From Alisma plantago-aquatica (lineage: Eukaryota; Streptophyta; Magnoliopsida; Alismatales; Alismataceae), in contig OY856410.1 of the NCBI GenBank assembly GCA_963693085.1, forward strand, positions 567,520,406 to 567,584,405: 64,000 nucleotides of DNA. Direction: 5' to 3'. The notes beneath the pieces were generated by a model. That model saw nothing but the letters and a program-made list of their open reading frames with translations, was not told the origin of the DNA and did no database searches. Both the position numbers and the translations under genes were made by a program. Shown here piece after piece: positions 10,101 to 22,900 of this stretch. Each line of letters opens with the position of its first letter. The first letter of the stretch is position 1.

Positions 10101-12900
10101 TGCAAAATAAGTAATGATGAATCAATATGAATGCTTGTGATGGCTAAATCTAAGGAATCTATCACATCTAGGGAGATCATACTTGGTGGACCTTCTACGT
10201 GTTACACTAATCTAGGGGTGTTTCAGGTCATCTTGTGCCAGAGAAGCTTGATGTGATCAACAAATCTCTGAAGATATGATTTTCTCTTGTTCATGATTGG
10301 GGATAACTATGTTGTATCCTGAATGTAAAGCATATTTTGAAGGGTATAGGGTTTGAATATACCTGAACCTGGGAGGCAATATATCATCATTGCGTCTGTG
10401 CTCTCTAAGTTGTGGGAGAGAGGAGGTGGCTGCATCTTCTAGTTTGTCCTCTAGTTCTTCCTTCCGTGCTTCTCCCTCAATGTTGTTTTGCTGTCTGCTA
10501 TTCTACCTGGCGAGCATTTGGACCCCTAGCTCAGTGTGCTTCATGACTTATATAGAGGAGGACAAGTTGTTGTGCTCAACTCGGAGTAGTCTCCGGATGT
10601 TACGGGGATTTGGTTGTTGATATCAGTGAGCCAAACATCGAACTTCATACCCCCCTTAGTTCTAAGAATGAGATGCCATCCCATGCAGAGGTTGAGGGAG
10701 ATGAGCATCTCTCTCAAGTCGCGACATGATTGAAAAAAGCATTGACGCGAGATGAAGAAGTGAACCGGGAAGGACGTTGATCCCACATTTGAGATATCTC
10801 CAAGTTGTAGGAAAAAGGATGAATCTGATGCTTTTCCTGTTTAGGTAGATATCTAGATGTGTTATGATGTCTGTGTAGGGCAAAAGTTGTGGAGTGTTTT
10901 CCTGAGAGGTTGAGGTGATCAAGTAGGTGTAATGGTCAGTGCTTGGGATCCGTTGTACTAAGGAGAGTTTATATAGAAGCAGTCCACCAATTCTCATCCT
11001 CCGTATAGATGTAGGTGAAGGGTGTTAAAGATGATGAGTAAATGGTACCCCTCACCCAAATCTAGAAAAGTCGTTGTTATTTCAAACAACAAGATCTAAG
11101 CGTTAGAGAGTGGGTGATATTCTGTGCTCGCATTTAAAAGATATGTAGATAGTGCCAGCTATATGCAACAGTAATGCAACCGTCAGGGAAGTGCAATGGA
11201 ACTGCAGAAGCTAACTCCAGAGAGAAGAAATTAACTACTGATGTACCGTATAGCGTAGAGTCCACCTCTACAATGTTGTAGTGTCGGGGTGTAGGATCGG
11301 CGACGATTATTGCCACCTTATTAACTTTGATAACGAGGGTTGGGCTACCCTGGGGTGGAGAGGAGAGAATCAGTCTGTAACACATGACACTATCGGAAGC
11401 TCGGAGGCTTCAACTCAGAGCCGCCGAAGCCTCTTGCAGCTTACTCATAGGGCATGTTTGTTTTGAAGGATCTGGTCGGATTTTAAAGAAAACAACACTT
11501 TGTTGATCCCGGTTTCGGATACCTGCTAGTTTTGAATAATACAGTAAAACAGAGTTTTAAGTTTGGTTAACATGGACAACATTGCTGTATTGTCACATGG
11601 GTGGGGTCCAACTGTAGCGTTGCAGAGTCTAAACAACGAGGTAGAAGGGCCGCGGTGCATGGAGTCACCTGGCTCCTGTGCTGTAACTCGGCGTCCCGCC
11701 GATTTGAAATGAAAACATGAATCCCGCTATTATATGCCAACAAAATACTGGATTCTTCTTATTTTTCAGCTCCGTTAAAACAAACAAAAACTGTGTCGCT
11801 GGATATATGATTACGTTCCAATACAGCTGAATACAGGGAGCCAAACGTGGCCATAGTTGACCTTGTTTATCTATCACGTGATGCAGAAAATCTTCAGCAC
11901 CCCCTTAATTATATAATTCAGTTCCACGTCATAGACTAAGTCATCTTTGGGTTGGTGAATAAGGACGTCAAACCATTTATGTCAAAACGAAATGCAAATA
12001 AAAAAACACATTTGGTCCTTCCATATATGGGCATACCACTTTCATTGTCCATTGATACAAACAAAAGACAAAAATAACACTACATACATGACAACACACC
12101 AAATGGCTAAACAAAACTTCATGGTAATCTTCAGTTGATTAATTGACCAATGATTTAGCTAGCAAGGGGACAAGAAGTCAAACCGCTCGCACGCTCCCCC
12201 GCCTCTAGTCACATAGTTGATCTTACGTAGAAGACACCGTAAATAAAGGCAAGATTGTCAATAAAAGGTGTCACACACCACGCACGCTTTACACTGATGG
12301 TTAAGGAATACAAATTTACACCAGCTATAATTACATGTACGCAGGGTTGTAGGTAGCATCAGTGTATGTGCTTTCTTTTGGGTGGGAGTGGATGGATCGT
12401 TCCAAAGAAATATTTTCCAGCTCTAGTCCACAAGGTTTCATAACAAGAATTTCCCAGGAATAATTCTTATCCATTCATGTGAAAGCAGGTAAACATCTAA
12501 TAATCTTGCCCTTTTTATAGCCGATAGTGACGCAGTAACAATATAGTAAACCAAGCAGTTAAACTATATATTGTCTTTAACGCGATTGGTTGTTTAGAAC
12601 AATAGAAAGTAAAATCTGTTCCCCGAAAAGTTTGATAAGGTCTCAAGCGCAATGAAATGGGTGTATCGCATGAGACCGCTTACTCTGAAACAATTGCTGT
12701 AAAGGAGACACGGTATTTGTTCCAAGATAATAATAATTCAGGGCTCTGATCGACCAAACTTGTGGATACATCTAGAACCAAATATAATGCTCTATAATCA
12801 AAATTGTTGTAAATCACGCAAAATTCAAAGATGCTAGACATTCCTCTGATTACATATCGACTTAATGACTCCCACTTGACATCAACTAGCCAACTAGATA
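10101..12900. other. Intergenic stretch without recognisable gene
   Basis: Short open stretches on the minus strand at 10541-10997 (81 and 111 codons) might be an upstream part of the degraded element at 8.4-10.1 kb, but no motif supports this. The 11.4-12.9 kb part is AT-rich and probably includes the 3' flank and UTR of RPS12. I could not place its polyadenylation site. Confidence 0.4.
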
Positions 12901-12941
12901 TCTATCTAGCCGTTTTGCTGCTACTAGACGAGCATGCAACT

Positions 12942-15233
12942 TCAGTGGGACTTGACATATTCCTGAACAACGTGAAGTCCAGCGGATTCCTCGCCGTAGT
13001 CCTGTCCAGCAAACACAAAATTTAGGATCACACAAGATGGAGAGAACAATGCACAATTTGAGAACATATTTATCTTGTTTCAACCTTGACAACGGCACAA
13101 GAGCAGCCGACCACTTTTCTGGCATTCCCTTCAGGGTCAAGCTTGCAAAGCTGCAGGAAAAAATTACCAGTTAGCAAATCAAAAGGAAAACCAGTAACCA
13201 CACTCAAGATTACACAAAACTACATACTTTCTTCCCTCTCCACCAGCATCACAATATTCTTACAATCTTTTGAAATTAAGACCAATCCGGGCTCTACCCT
13301 TATTCCCAAATATTGCACTATACGATTTCCTCATTATTGCAAAACAATAGATTAGCACAGGTACCCCCATTTTGTTTTACTCAACTCTAATGAATGGTTC
13401 ACAACATTGCTAGTTAAACTATGGCGTTGAATCTGTGTGAGTAAATGAACGTTTCTTCATGCTATCTGATTATGATTTAAAAGGCAAAAGAGTTTGCACT
13501 TACCCCCACCCATTCGCCAAGAGCTTTGGCACTAGGAACTGTGATCAAGTTGATATTGTGGTCCGCACAAAGCGCTTTGATCAGCTTGACATAATCAGGC
13601 TGGTCACAGTCCTCAGCAAGGACACACAGCAGCGCAGCATGCTTCTCAATCGCCTTGGCTGCTTCACGGAGTCCACGGGCAACGCCATCATGAGCCATTG
13701 CCTTCTTCATCACAAGCTGCACGGCAGCCATCAGATCCATGGGCTCCGCAAGAGCAGGAGCAGCTTCTGCAGCAACTGGGGCCTCTTCACTGTCATTTGA
13801 TAGCAGAAAGATGATGTCAGTTTCTGCGGTCAATGGTTGCAAGCATGCAAAGCCATGGGAGTAGGAGTCCTGCTGCTAAAAATACCATGAAAACAAGCTG
13901 ATTTGCTTCCAGACTGTATGGAGGGCATTTTAAATAGGAACGTTTAATTATTTATAAACATCAGAGGTGAATCAAAGGATGGAGGTGATTATGAAATGTG
14001 CTCATCAGAGTGCAATTTAGATAAGCAAGTCAAAAGAAGGGGAAACCAAAGATGATATCACACTACAAGATAATCCAAAGGTCAAAAGTGCCAAATGCAA
14101 GCAAAAAACACGAGAAATGTTATTCCAATACAAGTACTTCAGAGTTGAGAGTAATTTATATATAGGAAGGGAAGCTGCAATGTCCTGGAACGTAACAGCT
14201 AAGCAAGAAGTCCTCTCAACAGAGCAGTGAATAAGCTAGACACAAATAAGACCATAAAAGCAGGCAATGCAATTAAGATATTGCTCTAAAAACACTGGAA
14301 CGAAAACACAAATGCAACTTGAACTCAGAATTGCAAGCCAACCAAGTAAAGTGTGTTGCTACAAAGTACTGCATAAAACAAACCTGAGTGCGCTTTTAAG
14401 AATCAGAGAGTGCTTTCATTAAGAACACGATCATTCAAAGTATCAATGTTTTATAGACAGAATAGATGAATCAAATTAATAGTATGACGAAATTAGAAAC
14501 GAGTTCGGATAGATGAATCAAATGAAAAGTATGAGGAAATAAGAATGGAGTTCGGATTAGCTGTATTGATAGTTGTATGCAGACTGCAGAAGCATCATAT
14601 TCTGCATTTGTCAACCAACAAAATCACATTCAGGCCATGTTTAGGTGGGTTCTCAATTGCGTTCCGGGTCTGGATTTCAGAGACGGTCCGTCTAAAATGC
14701 ACATATTCAGAATTCTCATTATAATCGGGCAAGTGATTAACAGAGATGTTGAAACAATACAATGTTGATTCATTTGTGATCCGGATTTTGTCGAACTCCG
14801 GATTGCATTCACCCCAACAAAACGACAAGTAAAGCTCCTTTTAGGATTAAGGATTAAGTTAGATGGATAAACAAACTTCTCAAACATGAAGCATTAACCG
14901 TACAGCTGAGCTAAAAGGGATCCAACAGGACCAATAACGGCGATCATGTGTAGCTGCTACAAAAGCGTGTAAACGTGGGATCAGCAAACTAGCGCGATAG
15001 GCGATTGAATGGACAGCGCCCACATGTCGGATAAGGAAAGAAAACCCTGACGAAGATCAGTTCCAAATACATTCAATCAAACCCCATTGTTACAGAGACG
15101 ATAGAGACGGCCGGAAACACAGCAGGCGCGGAGTAATGACCAATTTCAAAGGACGGCGACAAATGATGGTAGATCATTCAATAAGAAACAAATAGCGTTC
15201 TGATGAGAGTCGCATTCAGGATTACCTCGCCAT
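12942..15233 (-). CDS. RPS12: 40S ribosomal protein S12 (eS12)
   Basis: Structural protein of the cytosolic small ribosomal subunit. Coding exons on the minus strand are 15226-15233 (8 nt, ATGGCGAG), 13504-13789, 13085-13150 and 12942-13001: 420 nt, 139 residues plus stop. All introns have GT...AG ends (donors GTAATC, GTAAGT, GTTGAA; acceptors GACAG, CTGCAG, GGACAG); intron 1 is phase 2, the others phase 0. The joined protein begins [19 protein letters not shown] and carries the eS12 signature segments [47 protein letters not shown] and [16 protein letters not shown], ending EYVKSH. Length matches plant eS12. The ATG lies next to the first donor, a common layout in ribosomal protein genes. 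It is divergent from NF-YA across a shared promoter. The gene appears intact. Confidence 0.95.
14464..14557. repeat. 47-bp tandem direct repeat
   Basis: Two units, 14464-14510 and 14511-14557, start AGATGAATCAAAT and end GAGTTCGGAT, with several differences between them. They lie in RPS12 intron 1. Confidence 0.8.
14632..14826. mobile_element. Possible MITE in RPS12 intron 1
   Basis: The left end (ATGTTTAGGTGGGTTC, then TGCGTTCCGG) and the reverse complement of the right end (CGTTTTGTTGGGGTG, then TGCAATCCGG) are imperfect inverted repeats about 195 bp apart. No clear target duplication was found. The end pair resembles hAT-type MITEs but is weak. Confidence 0.3.
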
Positions 15234-15345
15234 GATGTGCTGGTGCGCTCTGGACTAGCAGGAAGTTCGGGGTTGCTTGGCTGCCGGCGCTGGCACGAGA
15301 GAAACGAGTGGCGGCGGGGAAGGAGAAGAGGGTAGGGAAGTCCCG
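15234..15345 (-). promoter_or_regulatory. RPS12 5' leader with pyrimidine-rich tract
   Basis: Directly upstream of the ATG the minus strand holds a long pyrimidine run (CTTCCCTACCCTCTTCTCC, around 15317-15340) followed by a GC-rich leader. TOP-like starts of this kind are typical of ribosomal protein mRNAs. The transcription start itself is inferred. Confidence 0.5.
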
Positions 15346-15990
15346 ACAACAAAATAAGAGATGGCGCTTCTCGGGTGGCATCTCCGGGTTCGGTGATATT
15401 AATTGGGGCACCGGATAGAGGGATCCGGTTTTACCACCCTCTGTGGTTATGCAGCTCTCAGGACGGGTTGTTTCTAAATGGGTCGGATCCGTTTTCTGAC
15501 AAAGAGGCCGCCAAAGGTTGTCCATACCGAACCGGGCGCTGCAGGAAAAGCACGTGACTGTAATGTAGTAATCCTGTAAATCCTGGAGAAACCAGCGGCC
15601 CACGCGTCAAGGGGGACGGTCCACTCCCAGACCACGCGGCTATTGGACAAGCACTGCTCCACGTGGACGGACCACCCTTTTCATCCAGTCTCCACCTCAC
15701 CACCACCACCACCACCACCACCACCACCCCCCCCCCCCCCCCCCCCCCCGCTCTCTCCTCTCTCTCTCTCTTACTGCCCGCGGGCATTTCCCGCGCCGCA
15801 ACCTTGGCCACTCGCAATCAGCGGGCCCCGCGCCCTACCCCGTCACGACTGGCCACGAGCCCCTCAGCGCACTGCCCGCGGGCATCACCTAACCCACGCG
15901 CCGTTTGGAATGGAGTGTGCAAACCAACGGCAGAGATTTGCCCTAACGAGAGGGCACTCGTTTGGCTTGGATCAACCATCAGTCGGAATC
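15346..15990. promoter_or_regulatory. Divergent promoter region between RPS12 and NF-YA
   Basis: GC-rich DNA between the two head-to-head genes. Visible elements: a GGCCCA/TGGGCC site II-type box at 15597-15602, common in ribosomal protein promoters; a CACGTG G-box at 15551-15556; the (CCA)n-poly(C) tract at 15698-15749; CT repeats at 15752-15771; GGGCCCC at 15824-15830. No TATA box is evident for either gene. Sharing of the elements by both genes is inference. Confidence 0.55.
15698..15749. repeat. (CCA)n microsatellite followed by 23 C
   Basis: About ten CCA/CAC units run into 23 consecutive C (15727-15749), then a CT-rich stretch. The minus strand is therefore G23 and could form a G-quadruplex. 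The homopolymer length is liable to assembly error. Confidence 0.9.
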
Positions 15991-16192
15991 AAACCTCCCC
16001 TCCACCCTCGCGGCCTAACGCCGAGAAGGTTCTGTCGTTCTGGATCGCGGTCTCCCTCCAGACGACACCCGCCTTCCCTCCCTCCCTCCCTCCTCCCAAC
16101 CCTCGGACTCCTACCTCTTCGACGTCTAGCTTTGGCTACTTTCTCTCTCTCTTTCTCTCTACCTCTCTCTCTTCATCTCTCCACGCGCATCG
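15991..16192 (+). other. Probable NF-YA 5' leader exon
   Basis: A CT-rich leader (CCTCCCTCC and CTCTCTCT runs at 16076-16175) ends at a good donor, CATCG|GTAAGC, at 16192/16193. The next acceptor is CCTGCAG at 16877, before the leader part (16878-16965) of the exon with the ATG. Another donor-like site, CTCGAG|GTACTG near 16353, allows an alternative leader exon. The start of the exon is unknown. Confidence 0.45.
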
Positions 16193-16965
16193 GTAAGCGC
16201 AGGCCCTTGCTCTCTCACTCTAGAGCAATTTGCGTTATCCAATCCCGTCCTTGACCCCGTGTCCGTTACGGGCTTATCCAATCGCCGCGTCGTCGTCCTT
16301 GACGGGAAGGGCAACGACACCCGCCGCCCCGTCCTCCGCCGTGGCCGCCTCGAGGTACTGCAAACGCTGATTCCGAGATCTCTCTTTACACCTTCGCCTC
16401 TCTCTATCTCTCTCTTTCCACGTATCATGTTTTCCGTGGAGGCCTCCTCCCGGAGGATTACTTTCGCTACGCTCCGCGCTCGAATTCCGGTTGTTTTTCA
16501 AATTCAGCGTCCTTTTTGGCAAAAAAAAAAAAACTTTGGTCTTGTCGCCAGAGACCAGTGTTTCCGGCCTGTCACCGCTTTTCATCCTCCTATGATTTGA
16601 CGTCCTAGGATTTGATTCCGGTGGGTGTTTTCTCCTCTCCGCTCTTGCATGCACACCTGCCCTTCTGCTGCTAAGCCTGCAACTCTAATCGGCGCCTTCA
16701 CATGCGTCGTTTTGAAATTTCAATTGGTGGATTTACTTCCGTTTCTGCTTCATGAAAAACTAGAGCTTTGTATCTTTCCTCGACCGGATTTTCTGAGTTG
16801 GTCCGGCTGCAATTTGATTGGCAGAAACGAAGACTGAGAGTGTTGATCCTAAGCGACCTGATCTAAGGGGCCTGCAGGAATGCGCTGACGGCACACAGTT
16901 AGTGATCTGTTGCCGTCTTCCTTCATACGTGCCTCCCCCCTGTGGTTAGCTGAGAGTCTGGAAAC

Positions 16966-19900
16966 ATGACTAACTCAGTGAACGAGACGTCTTCCAATTC
17001 AGGTACTCTTACTGAAGTCTCTGCTTGTGTGCATGAGTTTGTATATGTGTAGAGGGGTTGACTCTTAGTTGTGGTTGTTGGAATATGGTCTTTTCTTGAC
17101 ATGTTATTTTTTCTTCTTCTTTCAAACGTGCTGTATTTGTACTTTGGTGTTATAGTTTCCTCTTTGCTTTGCAATGAAAGCCATGTATACAAACTCAATC
17201 CTCTGTAAACCAATGAAAGCTGTAACATCCAAAGTGCACTTTTGATTCATACCTATCTGTGGAGGCATGTGTTTAATAGTATTATGTAATGAGTTGATAG
17301 CTTGTGACCCAAATGGTCCTTTATTATGCTTAAATCATTTATGAAAGATACAGATCTCGAATGCCTCTGTGGATCATAACATAATAGGTCCTGTATTCTT
17401 GGTACATGTGCTATAAGGGTACATCTAAATTGTGATTCACTGCAAAATTCAAGCCTAGGAAGTATAAAAGTATTTCTGCATGTTTAGGTTACATTGACTA
17501 ATAAGTAATACATTGCCACCGTAGGGCGCAGACCATTTTGCTTATTATGACATACTAATTTTAGTTTCCAAGAAAAAAACTCTGCAGTCTATAAAGATGC
17601 TTCAAACCTCTTGAACTAGCAGCTACAATTTATACCCATATTCTATAGCTTGTAATGTACCTATGGGAGTCTCACGCCAGTTTATGTGGCTGATGGGGAG
17701 TGAGACCTTGAGAATCAAGTTGTGTTGTGTGTATGTTAATGTGGAATTTCAAATCCACCAGCCACTACATACTAGCATCCCAAATAGGGTTGGCACACCA
17801 CTAAAACCAAAAATCAAGCTAATCGTATGGGTGTGGAAACTCGTAAAATATAGCCGCATTGTTAAGCTGTTTAAAGGCAAACCGAATTGGTTTGTCATTA
17901 TTGTTGGATCAATGGGCTCTAGAAGGGGGGGGTTGAATAGAGCTTCACAAACTTCACAAAAGTGATTAGACCATCAAATTATATTAAGTGCAGAACTTAA
18001 TTCAAAACAGCAATTTGATGTCCTAAACTAACATACAAAGCAAGGATAAGAGACAAGGAAAGCATGCACTTGGACAGGTGGTTTAGAGTGGTTCCATGTC
18101 CTAAACTTAGGAGCAATGTCAGTCCACTACCTAGAGTTGGTTAGGCTCTAGGATTTGTAACTTGGTTCTCTTATATATATCACACAATAAGATTACAAGC
18201 TACAACTACCAACCATCCAAGGACTTATATATCAAGCCCAGATCTTCTACCTCACCAAGGACTTACCCACCAAGCAAGTAGTCTTCCACCTTCTTCAAAG
18301 GACTTACCCACTCTTGCTCTAGTCTTCGGCCTTGCAGGATTTACCTATCTTGCTTGAGCTTTGCCTTGCACCTCTCCTTCACTTGGAGAGCTTTAGCACC
18401 TTCCTCCTTCACTTGGAGGCCTGGAGCAGCTAGCCTTCTTCTCCTTCACTCGGGGAAGAACAGCAACCTTCTTCTCTTTCACTCGGAGAAGAAACTTCAA
18501 TCAATCTTCATAGAGAATGGAGATGGGAGAAGTGGAAAGGAGAGCTTTACAAGATTACAAATGATAGCTCTCATACATGGGATCCTAACTCACTCATACT
18601 CACGAATTTGCTTTGAAGGTAGAGAGAGAAAGGGGCTCAAAGGATTAGAAACCACTCAACTAAGTCTAGGACCAAGCATATGTGAATGAGCAACCTTGGA
18701 ATGAAGTCCAAGAGGTCCTATTTATAGTTGAGGGTGTCCCTTTGAGGTTGGGAGAGTTAAGTGGCACAAACTAGCCGTTTTACAACTTGCAACGGATCTA
18801 TTTTGAGTCCCACCTACTCCTCCAACGGTTGGAATTTCTTTTTCTGCATTCCAGTACAGTCCGATCGGCCGAGTTTCAATAAAGGCAACTCGGCCGAACC
18901 ACTAAGCGACAAGTCTGAAAGATAGACTGTCGGCCGAGTTTCCTTGGAGAAACTCGGCCGATCGGTCGACTTTCAACTTGGACCGATCAGTGGATCGGCC
19001 GAGTTTCCCACCATAGAAACTCGACCGAACAGGGATCGGCTGAGTTGGTAACTCGACCGACCGCCCAGAAAATTCCAGAATATATGGATCGGCCGAGTTT
19101 GGAATTCGGCCGACAAAATCCCTGTTATGGGTATTTTGGAATTTTCATAAACTGTACAAACGATGGATTTTTGAGTCCCAATCAATTTATCCATCTTAGT
19201 TACAATACAAAACATGAGTATAAGTGATTACATCAATTGTTCTAAGCCTCTAAGGGCTATATTACAAAACGATCAAAAGTCACATGTTTTGCATGTGCTG
19301 GATGAGTAGCTTTGGAGTGGAATGAGATTCTTTTCTTGTACCTAATGTCTGAAACAATCTCAAATAGATTTGTTAGATACATATGAATGGAATGGTTAAG
19401 TCATTATCAAAATATGGGCAATGTGCGACACCTAGGTCAACAATTATGTGGTTTTGTTTCGTTTCAAAATGGAGTTCCGATAACAAATTTTTTTCGATAG
19501 TGAAGATAGTGGACATATTAAGTCTGATCATTTGTTATCATCTTTACTGATCTCTAAAAAGAACATGCAACACATAGTTGAAGTCATGTCGACTTCGCCA
19601 GGTGTGGAAGTGAAAGTTTGTGGAAATTTTGAGGAAATGTCGAGGACGTTTAGACGTAAACTTCGATAGACTTTGATTTCGTTTTTTGAAAGAAAATGAT
19701 GTGAAATTGAAGAAAATTTAGATTGAAAACTTCTAATTATGCTACAACTCTATCTTACATATTTAACACAAAAACACGATCCACAACTCTCTTGTCCTAC
19801 AAAGGTTGGTAATGCAATGTGCACTTATAGTTGCAAGGGTTAAATGTGCAATTCAAATACAGAAATACATCCCACCATACGTCCTTCATACAATATGGAG

Positions 19901-22900
19901 TCAAATAGTAGTTACATCATCTTCTCCAGCCAAGGTATCAGAAAGCGGGAAGCGGGAGGCGTGCGGACAGCACCCTGTAACCGATTAAGCGGTAGGCGGG
20001 CGATTAAGCGGGCGATTTTTTAAAAAGCGGGTGGCTAAATTTTATATATTTTTATACAAAATTACATGTATGTGTATATAAAAAATATATTTATAAGGAA
20101 CTTCTATACATATCTAAACAACAAATCAGTAATTAACTAAGTATTCATCAATACTTTACCATTAATCGGTATCTCTAATCACTTAAATCAGCAAGCAGAT
20201 CAGTAATTGTAAATAACAAACTATGAATTATTGAATTAAAGTAATCACTAAAGTAATACTAACCAGTAGTACCAATCATTAATCACTGAAAGCAGCAAAG
20301 AAATCAGTAAAACTAATCATGCGTTAGAAGTATAATAGAGCAATATGATATTTACTTAGATGCATTACAGCAGTACTCAATTATTACAGCTTACACACAA
20401 AATATGCATTCTAAATTAGGACTAGCTATATCATAGAACATTTAATGTATACAAGTTTCATATATTATAATCAACACTACTTGGACCATGTAATTAATTC
20501 ATGTTAGATGCTTACATTAGGATTTTTAAACAAAAGTGGGAAAAAAGCGGGAAAAAGCGGGTGAGGCGGGCGATTATGTTCAAAACGATTAAGCGGGCGC
20601 TTAGGGGCTAAATTAGGCGCATGAGGGTCATGGCCGATTAAGCGGCCGCCTGGGCCATTTTTTAGTTCACTGTCTCCAGCCAACAAACATAGGAATTGAT
20701 ATTAAAAGTTGTGAAGAGAGTTGGGGGCACCACTTATGCCTTATGTGACCTTTAGGGAACTATTTTGGATTAATGTTTTTTGGTTGTATCAACTTCGCCC
20801 CAACATCGCCAACCTCTGGGAAACATTTGACAACTTCGAGGATGTTGGGACGGAAACCTGCTATAAAAACCCAACTTCGTCGATAGCGGGGAAATATCGG
20901 TCTGAAGTTGGAGACCAAGTCAACATAGTGGTGTTTCAACATCGCTTGCAAAACTTCGTAGAATTTTCGCCTAACTTTGAAGAAGATCAGTTCTATGGTT
21001 GAAATATGTCAATATTAGAAATACAAACTAGAATGAGGAATACCAACATACATAAAAACCCCTGCATGTCTCTTCCTTATGTTATGCACATCCATAGACA
21101 TGGGGTTTACAATTTGGTTTCAATCAAAATCCTCGATTCGTTATACATGATCATGCATCTACATAAACAATATGCACTGTTTTGGTTTAATTAGGATAAA
21201 TCGTATATTCAAACTTAGCCATTGTTGAATATTTGGGATGTGTCAAGTATAACCCTACTCCATCTGTAAACTAAAGTAAAATTTGGTTTGGTTCCATGGT
21301 CTGCTCTAGTGTTTTGGAAAACATTAATTGGTGTACGGGCGGACAAGGTACCGAATAGAGTAAATACAGTTGGCGGGAGTATAGGCCGGAGAATGATAGT
21401 TTTTAATCGGTTTTGATTTTTGAAATCATTTTAATTATAAATATATATAAATTATATATTGACCATATATAAGTTTTGTATTAGTCATACAAGTCATATA
21501 TTAGAATTGTACAAATAAAATTTGAGTAGAATCTTATTGTAATATGAGATTAATCATGTCCTAAAAGTAGGGAGTTAAACGTCATTTGGACTATGATTAA
21601 GCATAGATTCAAACAAAATGAAACTATATAAGTAATCAATATAAAGAATATGCATCTAAATCGATATTCAATATGGAGCAACTATTGATAACACTTAGTC
21701 ATAAATTAATACTGTAGTGAATAGTTAAAAAAAGAATGATTGTAGTGAATAACTTAAAAAAAAGAATGGTTGGACAAAGTCAAGAGGAAAGGAGAGAAAC
21801 GGAGGAAAATGAAGGGGAATAGAGGGGAAAGAACCAAGTGCATTTTCAGCTGCTACTCTCCCTACCAAATCACAATGGAGAGTCTGGAGACCAAGGGAAG
21901 GGAATGAGAAGACTTGGTTGGAAATTTATTAGAAAGATTGGAGGAGAAAGTGAAATGTAATATGGCGAGAAAAATTAGTATAGCCTACAATCAATAGGAA
22001 TGAAGAAGAAATAGTCCCTCACATACGTTGTTTGGATGAACCTATAGAATGCTAGGGAATTATTTGAAAAACTTAGGGAAAGTTAAGAGGAAAAAAATAG
22101 GACATAAGTAAACAATTTTTTTTGTTCACAATTTAGAGGGAGATTAAAAATGTTTAGACTTTTTGATTGGAAACTTACAAAGTTTGAGATTGTTGAAATT
22201 ATAAACTTAAAAAAAGGAAAGACTGGTAATTAGAGGAAATGTGGGAGACTGTGGAGCAAGTTCTAAACTATGGAAGAAATTTGAACACGGGAAAAGAGTT
22301 GGTTGCAAATATAGAAATATTGAGGATACTTGTATAACCACAATGAATACAAAACATAGCTACTCTACTATTTATATCACCAATGTTTTACATCACGAGA
22401 CAATTTTTATATTTATATTGTTTTTCATGTTTTCCTTCCCTTTTCTCCCCATGCTAACCAAACGGGCTAATATAAGCGTCCTCTCCCCACCATTCCCCTC
22501 CGATGGCCTTCTTTCACCATGTACAAACATAGGGTTAGTGGAAATTGTACTTTTTCAGGCGGCTAATCGATTCCAGGCGATCTGCGTAGCCAAATGGCTG
22601 AAAATGGACCTTGGTTGGGTTCCCGCCTGAGCCGACTGGTTGGCTAGCCAACCTAGTGTGCATGAGTGGCTACTACGCTTCTGGATGGGCGCTTAGTTGT
22701 TGTAGGGTTGGGACCTGGCCTATTTAGTTTTAACCTTTTTTTATATTCCTACAAGTTTTAGATGTTTAGTACAATTTTAACGGCTTAAGGCGAATTTGTT
22801 ATTTATGTAGTTTTTGTAGTATATCTTTTGGTCTTAGGAATATCATGCTATCCTGGACAAAAATTGTTTGTTTTCTACATTGGACGACTGGAATTTGCTT

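Larger units (their letters stand above)
13790..15225 (-). other. RPS12 intron 1
   Basis: A 1436-bp phase-2 intron between the 8-nt first coding exon and exon 2. It holds a 47-bp direct repeat and a MITE-like segment, described separately. No other coding signal is visible. Confidence 0.85.
17902..19442 (-). mobile_element. Solo copia LTR related to element A
   Basis: A 1541-bp LTR, minus orientation, with ends TGTTGGATC (plus-strand left) and GGTCAACA (right). A perfect 5-bp target duplication ATTAT lies at 17897-17901 and 19443-19447. No internal region, PBS or polypurine tract remains, so it is a solo LTR left by LTR-LTR recombination. The minus-strand TATA context (ACTATAAATAGGACC) and the following CTTCATTCCAAGGTTG match element A. 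It lies antisense within the NF-YA intron. Confidence 0.92.

Noticed and set aside
15643..16254. Open frames of 203 and 177 codons with Pro and Thr runs upstream of NF-YA
   Set aside because: They arise from the (CCA)n and poly(C) tract and CT-rich leader; no domain, and they cross the predicted promoter and leader exon.
20721..21002. 93-codon open frame after the 739-bp element
   Set aside because: Open on both strands with repeated AACTTCG text; looks like repeat sequence rather than an exon of NF-YA.
22024..22470. Possible MITE with GTTTGGATG and CCAAACGGG ends
   Set aside because: Inverted similarity is too short and no target duplication was found; mentioned only within the intron description.
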